Source of the DNA: Tilletia caries
Taxonomy: Eukaryota; Basidiomycota; Exobasidiomycetes; Tilletiales; Tilletiaceae
Length of the DNA: 64,000 nt
Direction: 5' to 3'
Assembly (NCBI GenBank): GCA_032718865.1
Contig: JALUTQ010000018.1
Span: 372,001-436,000 of the forward strand
Shown one piece after another: positions 1 through 11,897 of the stretch (position 1 is its first letter; each line of letters opens with the position of its first letter). Position numbers and translations under genes: made by a program. The notes beneath the pieces are model-generated. The model did not search any database. It saw nothing but the letters and a program-made list of their open reading frames with translations, and was not told where the DNA came from.

Positions 1-386
1 GTGACACCACTTTGCTGGTCGCCCCTAACCCTATGCACGCCGCTGCTGGGCGCTGGGCGCGGAGCCTACACGGCCGAGCCAAGCATCAGTGTGTGGGCTC
101 GATCACAAGAACAGAAGTGTATTTTGGCTGACTCCTTCTCTTTCCGCGAAAACCCGTGCCGTTGACTCTCGACAGGCGCGACTGATTCTTGTTCCCTCTC
201 GCTCTCCACCCGAAACCGAGAGAGCAGAGGCAAGTGGCCAAGATCTCTCCGCATCGGATCCTGTAGATCCTAATACACACTCTCTGAGTGCTCCCGGTGT
301 TCTTGCTGTCGGACTTCAGCGGCCAGCGGTCAGGGACCCTCTCAGCTCGGATCGCACCTCACTCGCTCGCTCCCCGCCATACAAAT

Positions 387-2682
387 ATGATAGAACCAGA
401 GGAGGGCCTCTCGGTCCCCATGCTCCCTACCACAACCTTCTCGACTGACCGCCTTCCTGACGATTCTGTCCACCAGACCTCACCCTTTCTCGCTCCTCCG
501 TCACCCACAGCCAGTGCTCGAAACTCCTTTACTGAGCCCAGATTCAGCTACTACACCGAGTCAGCTATGAGCAACCGAGACAGCTTCGCAAGCACACCCG
601 GGAACAAGGCCGGCAACACCTACTACTTCGATGCGACGAACGATAGCGTGAGTTTGAGATTACCTGACTGCCTTTAAGTCTGTTGCTCACATCCAGTCAC
701 TCTTCCACAGCAGGGACGCAGGTCCGATGCTAATGCCAGCTGGTATTCCGGCTCACCACATGCAGATGCACAGCACAGCACATCATCGCCACTCTCAGGG
801 ACTCAAGTAGCCTACCAGGCTGTTGGCGAGAAGGCCGGTGCGGGCCGAAAGCAGTCCACTGGGCTCTGGGGCTGGTGCAAGCGCAAGCCACTGCTCGCGA
901 TCCTTCTCCTTGTTCTTCTCATTGCGGCCATCGGGGGTATCGGTGGCGGTGTTGCCAGGTCCATGATGAAGGACGACGACTCGAGCTCACAAAGCAACGC
1001 AGCGACTTCGGACAACAATGGCAGCAACAGCAGTGGCAACAAGAACGGTGGCAATTCACCGACTGGAACAACATCGGGAACAAGTTCGAGCGCTAGCCCT
1101 ACTAGTACGCCTTCGGCCGCCGCTATCGTCCCGCTACCCGCATGGAACTGGGCTGATCCTAAAGAGAAGGTGATGGGCGTTGGGCTCGGAAACTATCTCA
1201 ATATCGAACGGTGGCTCGACGAAGACTGGTTCCGCAGCGTCGCCGGAGATGACGTATGGGATGAGTGGGGGCTTCACCAAACGCTTGGCCCCGAGAAGAC
1301 GAAGGAGGTCCTTGAGGCCCATCAAGCGAGCTTCATCCAGGAGTCCGATTTCGACCAGCTCGTCGAATACGGGCTGAACACGGTGAGTACTACATTTCTC
1401 TCCATTCTCAATTTACTTTCCGGCATTATGAACGACTCACAGATGCTATCCCTTCCTTTTTAGATCCGGGTACCCATTCCCTATTGGTGCCTGATCCCAA
1501 CACAGGGCAATGAGCCGTACGTCAATGTCAGCCAACTGGATCGTCTCTCGTCCGTAATGGAATGGTCGCACAAGCGCGGGCTCCATGTTATCATCGACCT
1601 GCATGCGATGCCTGGCTCGCAGTCGGGCGACCAAGCGTCCGGACACAACACTTCCAACCCGCTCTTCTTCCAGCCGGCCTACCAGACCCGATCGATCCAG
1701 ACAGTTCAGACACTCATCAACTGGATTGGAAACCACCCGTACAAGTCGGTCGTTTCCGGTGTGACCCCGGTCAACGAGCCCAAAGCACAGTTCGGCTTCT
1801 CGTCCAATGACCCGGACAAGCTGGACGTTCTGCGGCAGTTCTACGCCAAGACTTACTCGATGCTGTCGAAGGCAAAGTTGCCGATGATCTTCCACCCTTC
1901 ATTCTACGTGGGCAACGCCCTTGAGTACTGGACTGACTTTGTCACTGGCAAGGATCCTAATGTGAGCGCTTTTCCCCTCCACTCACGCCGAGTACTTCGC
2001 TGTGCAGCGCAGAGAACTGACCTTTCTCTTGTTGTGACATCTTCCTTACAGATGCTCATTTACTCGGTCCACCCATACCCCGGCTTCTTCCCTTCCAACT
2101 CGGATGTTGCCGACGTCAACGACAAGGTCTGCACACACGCAAGAAACAGCATTGGCTACCCTGTGTAAGTTCAAGAGCCGACGACAATCTTAGGTCTGTG
2201 CCTCCAACTAACGAAGACCTCTCTCGCTCCACTATACAATTTTCTCACGCAGTCCCGTCTTGTACGGCGAGTGGTCCGCAATCAGCGGCATCGACACCAA
2301 GTCATTCATGAAGCAGTACTACTCAACGCAGATGAGCGCCTGGTCCTGGAGTGCCGGCGGCGTGTTCTGGACCTACAAGGCAGTGGTCACTCAGAACCCT
2401 GTGCTGGCGAACACCGGCATGCAAGAAACCATGTTCTCCTTCAAGGACTTGATGGACATGGGTGTCATTCCCAAACCCGCTGCGCCACTCTCCTCGAACC
2501 CGGGCGACTATGCTGCCTTGGACTTCGTTCAAAGCTTCAAGACGCCGGCGTGTGGACCGATCCCGGTTTCACAGATCAAGTGGACGAACCCAGCCACGTC
2601 CGGAAACTCGTTCTCTGGGCGGCGGAGACGGGACGAGATCCGGGCTGAGACTCCTTCGTGGCGGCGGACAAGCCGTCAGTGA
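387..2682 (+). CDS. Exo-1,3-beta-glucanase, glycoside hydrolase family 5, membrane-anchored
   Basis: Hydrolyses beta-1,3-glucan from chain ends, in cell-wall remodelling at the cell surface. Five exons: 387-647, 711-1382, 1464-1961, 2052-2164 and 2253-2682, giving 657 aa; all introns are GT-AG and keep frame. The N-terminus is Ser/Pro-rich and cytosolic. One hydrophobic segment at about residues 147-168 after a Lys/Arg cluster predicts a type II membrane protein. A Ser/Asn/Thr-rich linker follows, then the GH5 barrel. The VNEP motif (Glu about 416) fits the family acid/base and YGEWS (Glu about 521) the nucleophile. The start is the ATG after a 5' region with upstream frames; an in-frame ATG at 288 would add 33 residues unlike the family. 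The arrangement matches EXG2/ExgD-type fungal enzymes. The last 20 residues are Arg-rich and may not be conserved. Family call is firm; exact substrate is inferred. Confidence 0.93.
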
Positions 2683-3409
2683 TTGCAAACGGTCACCCAC
2701 AGCACACTACACACACACCACTTCATAACAACCCACATCAAGGATCACTCGATCAGGACGACGGACCTTCAGACTTACTCGGCAGCAGGAGTCTACTCAA
2801 CAACCATTCATTCTTTTGAACCCAAGGACAATTATCCCCAACATCGACTATCTCTTTTTGTCATCGCTTTGCCATCATTCCTTCCCTTTCGACCTGTTCA
2901 CTCTGCAACCCCCTAGCCTTCACTTTCCCTATCGTTCTCCATTATCAGTTGTACCCAACTCGAATGCATCACCTATTCGTTTCGTTCCTTGCTCTCCATC
3001 CTGCGCTGGAGTCGCGGTCACGCGAGGATCCCCGCACACAAACAAGTCAGTGAGTCATGCAAGGCAAAAAAAAATAAGAACGCGCCGAGCTCTTTGTTCG
3101 CGTTCACGGGCCACTTGTCTGTTGACGATGTCCAAACTGACTCCTCCCAAGCTTTCGATCACTTCTTGCCCCCTCCCCGCCGTTCGTCCCCGCAGCCGCG
3201 TTTGAGACAGTCACCTTCGCCAGAAAGAAATCCTGGCGACCTTCCTTATAAGACGCTCTGGCCCGGCCTCTCGATCTCTAGTAGAGTTCCTCCGACGGCC
3301 CACTACTACCGCCGGTACTCCAGCCGCGTCAGATTATCGCCAATCGTACCTCACCGTCAGCCAAAGGGCGCCTGCACTGCGCGCATACCTTTCATCCTCT
3401 ATCACTTCA
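2683..3409. other. Intergenic region with promoter of the isomerase gene
   Basis: No convincing gene. The open frames here are short and shifted. The last 300 bases are pyrimidine-rich, and a TATA-like CTTATAAGA sits at about 3243-3251, roughly 160 bases before the isomerase ATG. It is read as the 3' UTR of the glucanase gene plus the promoter and 5' UTR of the next. Confidence 0.5.
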
Positions 3410-4629
3410 ATGACACCGGTTCCCATCGTCCCCGTCTCGGTCACCGACATGCTGAACCCACCGACGACACCGTCGACAGCAAGCAGCTCCGGCGCGAAGC
3501 CAGATTCCCAGTCCGAGTCCAAGCTCCAGCTGAAAGAGCTGGAGGGTGTGGAAGCTGCGAAGCGGGCGGCGGCTTATGCTGCTGTGGATAACCACGTCAA
3601 GCCGGAGCATGGGGTGATTGGGATTGGGAGTGGGTCGACGGTTCCCTACGTGGTGGAGCGGATTGCGCAGCAGGGCGCGGAGGTGAATGAGAAGCGGTGG
3701 TTCGTGCCGACTGGCTTTCAGTCGCGAGAGCTCATTATCAAAGCGGGTGCGTTTGCATGCAGTGGTCTGCGGCGGAGCGTGGTTGATTGATACCAGATCT
3801 GAGCTTTGGTCCTAGGGCCCTCGTTCTTCTTTCCCCTTTGCAGGACTGAGATTGGGTGATGTGGATTCATTTCCACACATCGATGTCACCATCGACGGCG
3901 CAGATGAGTACGTGCCCCCCCCCCCCTCTGCTTTGCAGTCGAGCTTCAGCTGGTCATCGCTCATCTCTACTGGCCCTCCCTTTTTCTGCATTTCAGAGTG
4001 GACAACTTCCTGAATTGCATCAAAGGCGGCGGCGCCTGCCACCTGCGCGAGAAGGTCCTCGCCGAAGCTGCGCGCGAGTTTGTTGTCGTGGCCGACTACC
4101 GGAAAAACTCGGATCTGCTGGGCGACAAGTGGAGTCAGGGTGTACCGGTGGAGGTGGCCCCGTTCGCGTACGCGAAAGTGCTGGATAATCTGCACAAGTT
4201 GGGGTCGACGAAGGCGACGCTGCGGATGGCGAAGGCGAAGGCGGGGCCGGTCGTAACGGACAATGGGTATGTTTCTCGCACTCGCCTGGTTGAGCTTCTC
4301 TCATTGTTGCTGGCCCCCCTGAACGCGTGAACTTGGACGTTGTCTGGTGATACTGATCACAAATTCTACGCGTCTGCATCTCCAGCAACTTCTGCATCGA
4401 CGCGCCCTTCCCGCCTTCCCAGATGCGAGACCCGGCCGAGCTCCTGATCCGGATCAAGCTGTTGACCGGTGTGGTCGAAGTCGGCCTGTTCTGCGGGATG
4501 TGCAAGGCTGCGTACTTCGGGAATGACGATGCCGCGGGTACGATCACGATCAAGACGGCCGACGGACAGGTGAGGGAAGGTGTCGAGTTTGATGTGTACC
4601 AGCTGCCACCTTCGGCAACTACTTCTTGA
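3410..4629 (+). CDS. RKI1: Ribose-5-phosphate isomerase (type A)
   Basis: Interconverts ribulose-5-phosphate and ribose-5-phosphate in the non-oxidative pentose phosphate pathway (cytosol). Exons 3410-3746, 3844-3907, 3997-4266 and 4386-4629 give 304 aa. RpiA hallmarks in order: GIGSGSTV (about residues 71-79, phosphate loop), DGADEVD (about 130-136, formed across the second splice junction, which fixes that acceptor), the Lys/Gly-rich [14 protein letters not shown] segment (about 142-155, with the catalytic-region Glu and Lys), and a C-terminal GNFCIDAPF strand. About 40 N-terminal Ser/Pro-rich residues precede the family core, so a later start is possible, but no other good ATG precedes the core. 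The intron at 3908-3996 contains a long C run. Identification is firm. Confidence 0.95.
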
Positions 4630-5015
4630 GGGGGCCTGCTCACGAGGGCGGACACTGGACAGGGCTTCCGACGCGGTCACGGTACGCCACATTCGCGTCA
4701 GCCCTCGTCGGATGTTCGGCACTGGCACAGGCACAGGCTAGAGGACAATGTAACTGTCAAATTGTAAAACGCTGCGGAATTGGTAATATTCGGTGTGCAG
4801 TGCATAATGCTGCTTTTCGACGTCTGGTGTGATGCTGGCCGGGATCCGTTGGATGTTCAAAGCTTCCACTCCCGAACATCGGCTTCACTATCCTCAATAA
4901 TGCGCCTCCGTACCACTCCTCGGCCCTCGCCAGGCTCAGGCGCCCAGGAGGTGAAGCCAAAAGGTGCAGTATGCACGGTATGGAGGCCGTGATGTCCAGC
5001 AGGAGGGCCGACCTT
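4630..5015. other. Intergenic, 3' flank of RKI1
   Basis: No gene seen. The sequence is mixed, with short frames only, and ends at the CTT that flanks the MITE described next. Confidence 0.4.
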
Positions 5016-5635
5016 CACAGGAGAAATGGCCCTCCCAATCTCTTTGTCAATCCTCCGAATAGGTACAGCTATTGGGCAAGATTGGGATTTGTCAATACCT
5101 TAAGGGTATTGTCGTACCTATTGCAGGTTCAGGGATTTTGGACCTATTTTAGCGCAGAAGACCACCAGACGAGTCTCACCTCACCCGTGTTTGGAGTATC
5201 TTCGACGCGACGACGCGTCAAGTCACGTGCTCAGTCCTGACCTTACAGATGCTCGGGCCCAAACGCGGCAGGATCACCGCGGGCATAGGCCCATTGAATT
5301 ACGCTTGCCTGATATACTCTCCTCGCGGAATGGCAGGGCGGGGGGGTGGTGCACTCATCGTGTGGCCACGCTCCCAGCGTCAGCATCCTCCGCGAGCCGG
5401 GGCAGGTGTCCAGACGACCGCCACCCATCCAGATCGCCTCCAGAAAAGGGTAGCGGGTTGGGATTGAGACTCTGAAACTTTTTAGCGTCAAAACCAAGTT
5501 TCAATTTAAAGGGATTGGGATTTTACAACAGCTTGTCAGGCGTATCTCTCATTGACAAGGCTATTGGACCCCCCCCAATAGCATAGCTGTTGTATAGCTA
5601 TTGCTCTAAACAATCCTAACCCCCTTTCTCCTGTG
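5016..5635. mobile_element. CACTA-like non-autonomous element (MITE), about 620 bp
   Basis: The ends are perfect 11-bp inverted repeats: CACAGGAGAAA at 5016-5026 and its complement at 5625-5635. A 3-bp direct repeat CTT flanks both sides (5013-5015 and 5636-5638). Termini starting CAC with a 3-bp target duplication are typical of the CACTA/EnSpm (CMC) group. Inside each end are degenerate AATAGCTAT-type and GGGATTGGGATT-type motifs in opposite orientation, which look like subterminal transposase-binding repeats. No transposase frame is present. The superfamily is inferred from ends and duplication length only. Confidence 0.6.
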
Positions 5636-6423
5636 CTTGCTCGAGGTGATGGTCAAATCCCGGCCTATTCAATTGAACCCAATCGAGCGGGAGAACCTGA
5701 AAAGCGTCGGGATTTTCAGGAACGATCGCGGCATAACCTGAGAGGTACTCTCACACGTTTCTTGCGCGCATCGCTCAAACGGAAAACCCATGGGGTCCTC
5801 CTTCTGCACACTATGTGCGCGAGTAATTGCCAAAACACCGCCGAGCAACGGGCTCCTTCCCCTCTGGAGTCTGGGCAGCTTGCAGAAGGCCGCGGCAGTA
5901 GAGGAAGGGGGGGGGGGGGGGCACGGCGGTCTTATTCATCGTCTATAGTGCGGGTGGTGAGAAAAATTGACATGCTGTTTGTAAAGCACTACCTTCGCAA
6001 CCGCGCATCCCTTTCGCTTCTCTCCCCCATCGTCCTCCCACCCGACTACTGCCTTGCCTCAAATCCCAGCTGTGAGTGTAGCCCTTCTTCGCCTTGTCCA
6101 TGGCACATCGCTGACCGTGTCCTGCCCTTCTTCAGCCCAGCGAACCCTGTCGGTTACCGCATCCTACGCACAGACAGACCTTAGCCAAGCGCTAGACTTA
6201 ATAACATAGAGTGGTGAGTCCTGTCTCGAAGGAGTGAGAACTGCCAAGGCATATATATACTCAGTCTTCCTCATTCCCCTCCCCCGTCCTCGCCCTCGTC
6301 CTCGCCTTCCCCCCCAAACGCTTCCCTCTTACCTTCTTCTGCATTTACAGATCACATCCATTCTCTGATTTCACCCATCCCCATTACCCCCTCTCTTTTC
6401 CTTAACCCCAACCCCAGATCAAA
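5636..6423. other. Intergenic, promoter of the ZIP transporter gene
   Basis: A plus frame of 183 codons (5633-6184) has no recognisable motif and runs through a 15-base G run (5907-5921), so it is not called a gene. The last 170 bases are pyrimidine-rich, as in a fungal 5' UTR. Confidence 0.4.
6251..6260 (+). promoter_or_regulatory. TATA-like element of the ZIP gene
   Basis: An alternating AT stretch (ATATATATAC) in GC-rich surroundings lies about 165 bases upstream of the ATG at 6424 and is followed by a CT-rich leader. A position consistent with a fungal TATA box; no direct proof. Confidence 0.45.
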
Positions 6424-7820
6424 ATGTCGGCACTCGGCTCTGCATCAGGATCAGGAACTGGCTTAGGCTCAGGCCTGCCCGAAGAATGCTTCACCCACGA
6501 AGCCTTCTCCGGATCCATCGGTCTCCGCGTCGGAGCCATCTTCATCCTCTGGGTCTCCTCCAGCGCAACCACACTCTTCCCCATCGTGACAAGAAGAATT
6601 CCCAAATGCGCGATCCCTGCCTCCGTTTTCGACTTCTGCAAGTACTTTGGTAGCGGTGAGTACATCTTTCTTCCTCCTTCGCCGTGAACATAGTCTGAGG
6701 TTTGCTGAATTTTCCTCTCTTTTGCTCCTCATGATCGTCAAAAATCAAAAAGGTGTCATCATCGCAACCGCATTCATTCACCTGCTCGCTCCCGGTGCAG
6801 ACGAGCTCGGGAGCCCATGCCTCAGCGAGACCTTCCAAAATTACGACTTTGCCTTCGCCTTCGCCATGATCTCCATGTTCATGGTTTTCCTCGTCGAACT
6901 CGTCGCCTTCCGGATCGGGAGTGCAAAGGCGGCATCACTCGCATACGATCCTCACACGGGCGGCCATCACCACGCAAACGAACATAACGGGCCGGTGTCT
7001 CCTCAACCTCAAGCACAGCATCAACACACACACGCAGAGATCGAAGGCGAGAGCAACAGCGATGTTGGGGTCGTCGGTGAAAAGGCGCCAGTGTATTCGG
7101 ATGACAAGTTGGAGGAAGGCACGGTGGCTTCGAGGCAAGCAGCGACCGCTGCTAAGGCCCAGGAGATCATCGGCGTTGCCATTCTTGAGTTTGGTGTCAT
7201 TTTCCGTACGTATGGCCTCCTTGATCACGTATGCCAGCTGAGGAAGGAAAACATAACTGATTCCCTCCCCTTTTCTCTAACACAGACTCGGTCATCATCG
7301 GCATCACCCTCGGCACAACCTCCGACTTCACCACCCTCTTCGTCGTCATCATCTTCCACCAGATGTTCGAAGGGCTCGGTCTGGGAACCCGACTGGCCTA
7401 CCTGCCTCTCCACCCGGACTCATGGCTGCCCTTCCTCGGAGGTATCGCCTACGGCTTGGTCACGCCCATCGGTCTTGCGATCGGGTTGGGCATCCGGTCG
7501 TCGTACAATGAGGACTCGGCTACTGCGAACTATGTGACGGGCACGTTTGACTCCATCTCGGCTGGTATCTTGCTCTACACTGGTTTGGTCGAGCTCCTTG
7601 CGCATGGTGAGCAGCAGGTTCTTTCGGATCCAAGTTTTTGATGATAAGACCGTTCGGGAATTCTAACCTTCCTTTCTCCCCTTCCCTCTCTTTTCCCCAC
7701 TCTCCAGAGTTCATCTTCTCCCAGAAGATGCGCCAAGCTCCCATCAGCAAGGTCCTCACCAGCGTAGGAGAGATGTTCCTCGGTGCCGCCCTCATGGCTC
7801 TCCTCGGCAGATGGGCCTGA
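6424..7820 (+). CDS. ZIP-family zinc/iron transporter
   Basis: Imports Zn2+ (or Fe2+) across the plasma membrane or out of a compartment. Exons 6424-6655, 6753-7205, 7286-7606 and 7708-7820 give 372 aa. The ZIP layout is clear: N-terminal helices, a TM3 metal site (FIHLLAPGADELG, His about 87), a long cytosolic loop rich in His (HHH, HQHTH) and acidic residues, a TM4 segment with HSVIIG (His about 229, formed across a splice site), TM5 with HQMFEGLGLG (His 253, Glu 257), and a short C-terminal helix. Length matches fungal ZRT1/ZRT2-type carriers. It starts at the first ATG after the pyrimidine-rich leader. Zinc is the usual substrate of this clade, but metal selectivity cannot be read from sequence. 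Confidence 0.94.
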
Positions 7821-8401
7821 GATGCCAACCGTCCCGACCACATCAACCAGGACCCCTGGCCCCCTACACCACTCTACCATACCCAGCTTTCCTCTTCCCA
7901 CCTGCTTTTTTCTTTGCTTCTCTGCGGACATACACTCCAAGCGGGCTACAGACCAACCCCCTCCCGCCCAGCTGCATAAAAATATTCGATTGCCTTGTCT
8001 TTGCGTCGGGGTCGCCATCGAACCGCTGCTTGGTCGGGTTCCCATTGGGAGCATCCGGCCCTCCCGTCCCATCTCTGCCGTACATACATACACAACCTCC
8101 CTTCAACACTCCCGCTCAGAAGGGACATTCCTCTGGCCCTTCATTCACTCAGTTACCCTCACGAGCCCCTAACCTTCTACACCTTCCTCCTTTCACGTCT
8201 TCACGCTCCTCTATCTGTCTTATTCTCACGATGTCACCAACAAACCAAAACAACTTCTTCAGGAAGTGATGCGCGAACGAACGTACAGAAAAGTGACAAC
8301 GACAAGAGTGTACAAGGGAGGGGTCGAACCCAGCTCCAAGAAAGATGTGTGATCGTATTCCAAAGATGGGCCCGCAGCAGAAAGGGCGAACGACAGACAC
8401 T
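7821..8401. other. Intergenic region between convergent genes
   Basis: The ZIP gene (plus) and the OLA1 gene (minus) converge here. Only short overlapping frames are seen. It should hold both 3' UTRs. Confidence 0.5.
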
Positions 8402-10143
8402 TCATCCACCGGCCTTCCAGCTGTGAGGTTGGTTAGAGATGATTGAGATCAGTAAAGGAAGAGAGAAGGACGAGGTAGCCCAACGTCAATAGCACTCACT
8501 ATGCAACGTCACCGTCGATCATCTCGTACGTCTTGCCCTTCTGCAGATACTTGCCCGCAGCCTTGCACCCGGCCTCGGATCCATGCTCCTTCAAGTCCTC
8601 GTACGCCATAATCTCACCACACACAAACTTCTGCTCGAAATCAGAGTGGATGACACCGGCAGCCGCAGGCGCCTTGGTTCCCTTCCGGATCGTCCACGCC
8701 CGGACTTCGTCAGGCCCACAGGTGAAATACCGGATCAGGTCGAGGCCGTCGTATCCAGACTTGGTGATCTTGCCGAGGGCACCGGTCACGCCGGCTCCGA
8801 GGGATTTGAGCTCTTCGGCCTCGGCTTCGGGGCTTAGGCCGACGAGACGCTCTTCGAGTGCGACGGAGAAGGGAATGAGCTGGTCACCGGGGTTGTTCTT
8901 GTCGATCCACTCCTTGATCTTTGGTAGCCTGGAGAATTGACAATTGTAAGATTGAGCAATCAATTCTGGGGGGAACGGAAGATGTGTGTATTGTACGTAC
9001 CACTTGTTCTTCTTGCGGACGTAGTCCTTTTCGCTCAAGTTGACGAGATATGTGACGGGTTTTGCGGTGAGAAGTGAGAGGGCGTTGATGATGTCGACCT
9101 GTACACCGGAACGGACAGATCTAGTGTGTTAGTGAGACGCACTGGGGGTTTGGAGAAGGGAATGGATTTGGGAGGGGTTTGTCGGCTCGTTGGTAAATGA
9201 AAGGCACGCGTCTGTATGGAGCAGAGCGCACCAAACCAAATGCCTCGGTGTATGGTGTTTGTGTCAGAGTGGTAACAGTTTTCTCAAGGGCCCTTGATGG
9301 AGGGCCTCGACGAGCTGGGTTATTAGAATTTCGAGCGTCTCAAATAGCGCGCTCTTTGTCATCTTTCGAAGGAGAGTCGGAGTGTCAGGGAAGAAAGAAA
9401 AGGAGCATATACTCGCCTCTTTGGTGTTCCAGTTGCCTTTTCGTACGTCCATGTTGTCTTCTTGAACAAGCTTGAGAATCTTCTCCAAGATGGCGACTTC
9501 TTCCTTCTTCTTCTTGTCTTCGAGCGAGTTGCCGCCTGCTGACCGGGCGACCTTCTTGGCAGCTTCAAGACCCTTCTCGATCCACTCGATGTCCTTGAGT
9601 CGGAGTTCGGTGGAGATAATCTCCATGTCACGGATCGGGTTGACGTCACCCTCGACGTGGATGACCTCTGCGTCGTCAAAGGCACGGACACATTGGAAAA
9701 TACCGTCGACGGCTCGGACGTGAGACAAGAAGGCATTACCCAACCCGGCACCTGTACTTGCGCCGGCAGTGAGACCGGCAATGTCGATACATGTGAGGAA
9801 GGCGGGGATTTGGGACTTGGGCTTGAAGAGGTCGACGAGCCAGAGGAAGCGCTCGTCTGGTACTGGTACTCTTGCCTCTTCCGGGTCGATGGTTGCATAT
9901 GGGAAGTTGGCGGCTTTTCCGAGATCACACTTGGCAATGACGTTGAAGAGCGATGACTTGCCGACGTTGGGAAGACCGACGATGCCCATCCTGAGGTGAA
10001 GAAGAGCGTCTTTTTTTGAGTGGGTTGGTCGGTCGTGGGTTGTCGTTGCGGAGTCTGGGTGGTGACAGGACAACTCACTTCAGGTTATTTGATGGCCGGC
10101 CGAGCTTGGCCTTCTCGACGACGACTGTCTTCTTGGGCGGCAT
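8402..10143 (-). CDS. OLA1: Obg-like ATPase 1 (YchF/OLA1 family)
   Basis: A cytosolic P-loop nucleotidase linked to translation and stress responses. Minus-strand exons: 10079-10143, 9417-9990, 9001-9098, 8500-8928 and 8402-8420, giving 394 aa, the usual family length. Seen: G1 loop GLPNVGKSS (about 27-35), PNVGKS followed by FPYATIDP, the DIAGL G3 motif, the NLSEKD G4-like motif (about 226-231), and the C-terminal TGS domain with DEVRAWTIRKGTKAP and HSDFEKxF-like residues. Two splice choices matter. The intron 9099-9416 (318 nt) must use a GC donor (GCGAGT) to give NTKE-VDII, the family sequence. The last exon is only 19 nt, restoring the DGDVAYWKAGG ending; reading through would stop at a TAG right after DGDVA. 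Confidence 0.93.
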
Positions 10144-10531
10144 TTTTGCGTTCTTGTAGCAAGTGCGGATGTTGAGAAGGCGGAGGACGGAGATGCGAAG
10201 AGTTGCGATGCGGGTGTGCTTCGACGCGGGAACGAGGCTGAGACAGCGACGCGCGTGGGAAAGAGCGGGGCGAGTGCGAGAGTAGTGGCAGCAGTATTCG
10301 TAGTCTTTGGTAAGCAGATGCTTCTCCTCAGCATCGATCGGTGCTGGGTGTCTGGCTGGGCAAGTAAGTAAGTGGGTGGTGGGTGCGCACTCGATGGAAG
10401 GGCGAGCAGAACGAACAAAGGTGAGTTTCTCTTTCTTCTTGCGCACGTCACGTGACTTGGGCCCGATGATCATGCGATCGTGTGTATGCATTCCAGCGAT
10501 CGGCTCGCCACGTGGAGGTACAAGGTGGGCC

Positions 10532-10560
10532 TTACAGTCAAACAGGAAATGGTTGACCGT
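10532..10560 (+). repeat. 29-bp inverted repeat, left copy
   Basis: The 29 bases here are a perfect inverted copy of 11,422-11,450 (core CAGTCAAACAGGAAATGG). The right copy also repeats its GGTCAACCA part in tandem. The 861-bp interval has no transposase frame and I see no target duplication, so this may be a paired regulatory site or the ends of a relic element. Confidence 0.7.
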
Positions 10561-11421
10561 AGACCCAAAAAGAGATTTGAAGCTTCAAAGTTTCTTTTCG
10601 AAAACGCGACGCAATGAAAATGAGGCAGACCTTCCGATTTTGCTACAGAGACCATGATCAATTGATGAGACCCTCCATTAATTGGCCCTGACATCAACAG
10701 ACTGTATCATCATGCTTGAATTTCCGAATGATAGACATCGCACAAGATTTTACGGAATGCTAGCGAATGTCCAGGATACCATCTCTGCCGAGTTTCTAGG
10801 TGTTTGAAGCAGTTGTGATGGTGTGAGGTGTTTGCGCTCAAGCTGTGCGATGGAAAGAGGAGGAAACTCCCTTACGTAACCGTTGCTGCATACCACCAAC
10901 AGCAACAAAACTCAACGAGTTCTTCACCATTTTGTGCGATTCAACCTGGTAGTAGCAGCATGGTAGCTGATGATGCTCATTGCTGAGTATTTCCCTAAGG
11001 TCTGTCGGGTGTTTGATGGCGCTGTGTGCTACAGTTGTGGTGCAATTGCTTCTGTCTTTTCTTTTCCTCTTACCGTTCTCTGTCTGTCCTGTCACCGTTT
11101 CACTTCCATTTTGTCCCATTTCCCTTTCCCTCTCTCTGCCTTTGCCACTCGCTCAACGCTCAACTCAGCTCTCTTTTTCCTGTATGATTCCCATACTCTC
11201 TCCATCGAATCAGGTGCTCTCTCGTCCTCACTGGGTACGCTGGGTAACTAGCGGTGGTGCGGTCGTTGAGAAAAAGAATCGTGTCACGCGCAAGTGAGGG
11301 CAAACACAGCGTCTGTCGCAAATGTGGTTGGTCTGGTGACTACACGGGAGTCACCACAAAATTGGATTTGGCCTTCGCGAAATAAATCGGAGGGTGCTGT
11401 TGGAAATTTCGATGGTCAACC

Positions 11422-11450
11422 ACGGTCAACCATTTCCTGTTTGACTGTAA
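11422..11450 (-). repeat. 29-bp inverted repeat, right copy
   Basis: Perfect inverted match to 10,532-10,560. It sits about 450 bases upstream of the kexin start codon. Confidence 0.7.
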
Positions 11451-11897
11451 ATCGGTCCCCCACTCTCGCAACACCCGGCATCCTCGCTGGCCCTCGCTCG
11501 TCCGCATCCTCATCGCCGTCCACGTCGAGCTCGTCGCAGCGCAAAACATCACATCGCCAAAGGAACTGTCTGCGCATTCGGTGCCAATCGCCGCGCGCAC
11601 TCGTTCCGCTCCCTCTCCGGCGTTTGCGGTCGTCATACTGAGCAAAAAGGTGCGCATACAGTCCACTTCCAGCCTCGCATGAATGCTGCTCCCCATCGGA
11701 CATGGCCGCGTTGCCCAGCGCTGACTCCTTCTTCTCATTCAGCCAGCACAGACATCAAAGGAAACATCGCCGTTCATCTCATTTCACGCGTCGACCCTTT
11801 CCGGTCATCTTGGAACTCGAATCAGCAAGGCGTACACGTACACGTACTCAACCGCCCCACCAGTCCACAAACAGCGGGAACCACTTCATTGCTCAAG

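Larger units (their letters stand above)
10144..11897. other. Long divergent promoter region (OLA1 / kexin)
   Basis: This 1.75-kb region separates two divergent genes. No frame shows a recognisable domain. It contains the inverted repeat pair listed next, with an AT-richer, pyrimidine-rich middle (10,980-11,230). Confidence 0.45.

Noticed and set aside
5633..6184. 183-codon plus frame upstream of ZIP
   Set aside because: Starts inside the MITE end and crosses a G15 run; no motif.
8311..8340. T-arm-like GGGGTCGAACCCA
   Set aside because: No T54-T55 pair, no cloverleaf; not a tRNA.
8499..8501. TAG as the OLA1 stop codon
   Set aside because: It overlaps a GTGAGT donor; splicing to 8,420 restores the conserved C-terminus.
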